Assembly (NCBI GenBank): GCA_011375245.1
Contig: DRMA01000197.1
Location: 1-6,283, forward strand
Source of the DNA: Thiothrix sp.
Lineage (GTDB): Bacteria; Pseudomonadota; Gammaproteobacteria; Thiotrichales; Thiotrichaceae
Direction of reading: 5' to 3'
DNA length: 6,283 nucleotides
In this document: positions 5,089 through 6,283 of the stretch, piece by piece
Numbering within the stretch: the first letter of the stretch is position 1
Layout of the letters: the number at the start of each line of letters is the position of its first letter
Made by a program: the position numbers and the translations under genes
The notes under the pieces: generated by a model
Seen by the model: only the letters and a program-made list of their open reading frames with translations
The model's database searches: none
What the model was told of the DNA's origin: nothing

Positions 5089-5838
5089 ATGAATATAATA
5101 ACTGCTAAAAAAAATGAATCGTTAAAAACGACTTGTAAGCATTGCAACCTAGAAAAAATCTGTTTTTCAAGTGGCTTATCAACAGATGGGATGGCGAATT
5201 TTGAACGGGCTACAGAGAAAACACTTAAGGTTAAAAAAAAGCAGCCCGTTTTTAAACGGGGTGACAGACTTGATTCTATTTATGCGATTAAATCGGGGAG
5301 TATTAAAACGTCTATTACTAGTGCAAGGGGGCAAATTCAAGTATTAGGTTTCCATTTGCCTTCCCATCTTATTGGGTTTGATGGTTTTGCTGATAGTCGT
5401 CATACCTGTGATGCTATTGCTCTTGAAGATACATTATTGTGTGAATTGAGCTTGCAAGATTTTGAATCACTATGTGATGTACTCCCTAGTATGCGTAAAA
5501 TTATGTTACAGCAAGTGGGGGCTGAAATTAGCCGCCATCATAATATCGCATTGACATTGGGGCAAATGCAAACAGAAGAACGCCTTGCAACCTATTTGTT
5601 GCGCCTCTCTTGTAGTTTTAAGCGTCTTGGTTACTCATGTCTTAGCTATAATCTCCCAATGCCACGTCATGATTTGGCTAATTTTCTGGGTATGGCTCCT
5701 GAAACATTGAGTCGAATGTTTGCTCGACTTGAGCAGGCTAACATTATGCAAATTAATAAAAGAGAAATTACGATTCTTGACTTGGATGCGTTGCAAGAAT
5801 TGTCACATGAATTGTGTTCTGCAGATGATAGTCGTTGA
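5089..5838 (+). CDS. fnr: Oxygen-sensing transcriptional regulator, FNR/ANR type (CRP/FNR family)
   Basis: This 249-residue cytoplasmic regulator is nearly the length of E. coli FNR (250). The N-terminal Cys16-x2-Cys19-x5-Cys25 spacing is identical to E. coli Cys20/23/29. Cys118 in LLCELSL matches the fourth cluster ligand Cys122, so it should carry an oxygen-labile 4Fe-4S cluster. The cyclic-nucleotide-type beta barrel spans about 45-125 (FKRGDRLDSIYAIKSG), followed by the dimer helix and a C-terminal winged helix. The recognition helix PETLSRMFARLE carries Glu205, Ser208 and Arg209 for the TTGAT half-site. His150 lies where E. coli has Asp154. The open frame reaches a TTG at 5053, but that overlaps the FNR box. 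The ATG at 5089 fits the family length, though its only purine run (GGGGG, 5083-5087) sits one base before it, an unusually short spacing. Divergent from pssA and followed by an IS607-type element. Confidence 0.95.
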   Translation: MNIITAKKNESLKTTCKHCNLEKICFSSGLSTDGMANFERATEKTLKVKKKQPVFKRGDRLDSIYAIKSGSIKTSITSARGQIQVLGFHLPSHLIGFDGFADSRHTCDAIALEDTLLCELSLQDFESLCDVLPSMRKIMLQQVGAEISRHHNIALTLGQMQTEERLATYLLRLSCSFKRLGYSCLSYNLPMPRHDLANFLGMAPETLSRMFARLEQANIMQINKREITILDLDALQELSHELCSADDSR

Positions 5839-5941
5839 TTTACATTTGTTTTTAGCGTTTGTAATAAATTAAGCTGTATATTCCTATTAGTTTAAACGAT
5901 TAGTACAGTAAAATAAAATAGCTTACTCTGGAGGTCACCCG

Positions 5942-5994
5942 TTATTGTATTATAGAGCAGCTAACTGATACTTGATTCTTAACTTTTATTGTAT
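5942..5994 (+). repeat. 9-bp direct repeat upstream of tnpA
   Basis: TTATTGTAT occurs at 5942-5950 and again at 5986-5994, 44 bp apart start to start. The second copy runs into the tnpA -10 box. Repeats near the left end could be recombinase binding sites, but nine AT-rich bases may also coincide by chance. Confidence 0.4.
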
Positions 5995-5999
5995 ATAAT
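5972..5999 (+). promoter_or_regulatory. tnpA promoter
   Basis: TTGATT (5972-5977) and a perfect TATAAT (5994-5999) are separated by 16 bp. Transcription should start at about 6006-6007, which is the A of the tnpA start codon or the base before it. Confidence 0.65.
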
Positions 6000-6006
6000 T
6001 ATCCAA

Positions 6007-6283
6007 ATGGGTAAATTATATAGTATAAGCGAGTTTGCGAAGAAGGTTAATGTATCTCCCACTACATTGCGTAGATGGGACAATTCAGGCGAATTTAAAG
6101 CTAAAAGAAGGGAATCAGGTCATAGATACTATGATGAGTCTGATGTAAGAAGCCTTTTAAACTTAACGCCTTTGAATGCTAGAAAGGTCATTGTTTATTG
6201 TCGCGTATCGTCTCACGGACAGAAAGATGACCTTGAATCACAGGTGAAAGCAATGGATGCATACTGCATTAATTCAGGTATCA
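6007..6283 (+). CDS. tnpA: IS607-family serine recombinase TnpA, N-terminal 92 residues (3' end outside window)
   Basis: The enzyme cuts and rejoins DNA to move the element, using a serine nucleophile. The first half is a MerR-like winged helix: YSISEFAKKVNVSPTTLRRW at 5-24, then SGHRYYDESDVRSLL at 37-51. The resolvase domain begins at about residue 60 with VIVYCRVSSHGQKDDLESQ, in which Ser68 is the expected nucleophile and Arg66 an active-site arginine. DNA-binding domain before catalytic domain is the order typical of IS607 and the reverse of classic resolvases. I chose the ATG at 6007 because the family consensus starts there and an in-frame TAA lies at 5980-5982. No Shine-Dalgarno sequence precedes it, and the promoter position predicts a leaderless message. 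The frame is intact to the window edge, so activity cannot be judged. Confidence 0.92.
   Translation, partial: MGKLYSISEFAKKVNVSPTTLRRWDNSGEFKAKRRESGHRYYDESDVRSLLNLTPLNARKVIVYCRVSSHGQKDDLESQVKAMDAYCINSGI

Larger units (their letters stand above)
5930..6283 (+). mobile_element. IS607-family insertion sequence, left end (continues beyond window)
   Basis: A serine-recombinase gene of the IS607 type begins at 6007, so the left end of the element must lie in the 168 bp between it and fnr. IS607 elements lack terminal inverted repeats and do not duplicate the target, and they insert at GG dinucleotides. The edge therefore cannot be fixed by eye. The start given is the GG at 5930-5931 and is only a placeholder; any GG in 5929-5935 would serve. 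The accessory tnpB-type gene usual in this family would lie to the right of the window. The stretch 5839-5929 is AT-rich with a distant inverted repeat (TAAGCT/AGCTTA, 5870-5875 and 5920-5925) and no clear fnr terminator. Confidence 0.6.

Overview
The window comes from an AT-rich Gammaproteobacterium. The supports are a full-length FNR-type regulator with the Cys spacing of E. coli FNR, a RimI that keeps the bS18-acetyltransferase catalytic residues, a type II PssA, and a family 4 uracil-DNA glycosylase directly followed by rimI. The genus cannot be named from the sequence alone.

Layout from left to right. The 3' part of a LysR-type regulator gene (+) enters from the left edge and converges on a minus-strand block. 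That block, in transcription order, is pssA (phosphatidylserine synthase), a 353-bp spacer, leuA (2-isopropylmalate synthase), a family 4 uracil-DNA glycosylase, and rimI. The last three form a tight unit: 40 bp between leuA and the glycosylase, and a 20-bp overlap between the glycosylase and rimI. The leuA to rimI unit mixes leucine biosynthesis, DNA repair and ribosomal protein modification, so the link is co-transcription rather than a shared pathway.

Divergent from pssA is fnr (+), an oxygen-sensing regulator with all four iron-sulfur ligand cysteines. A near-consensus FNR box lies 22 bp before its start codon, which suggests autoregulation. To the right of fnr a mobile element of the IS607 family begins. 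Its serine-recombinase gene tnpA runs off the right edge. A good promoter sits so close to the tnpA start codon that the mRNA is predicted to be leaderless or nearly so.

The most interesting non-coding stretch is the fnr-pssA intergenic region. On the minus strand it holds an 8-bp closing stem, an inner 7-bp hairpin, an A-rich strand and then a strong intrinsic terminator, all upstream of pssA. This reads either as a small RNA of about 97 nt or as an attenuator leader for pssA. A second possible leader lies before leuA, where a short Leu-rich ORF runs into a hairpin followed by a U-tract. Both are proposals from structure seen in the sequence. No CRISPR array, tRNA or rRNA was seen.
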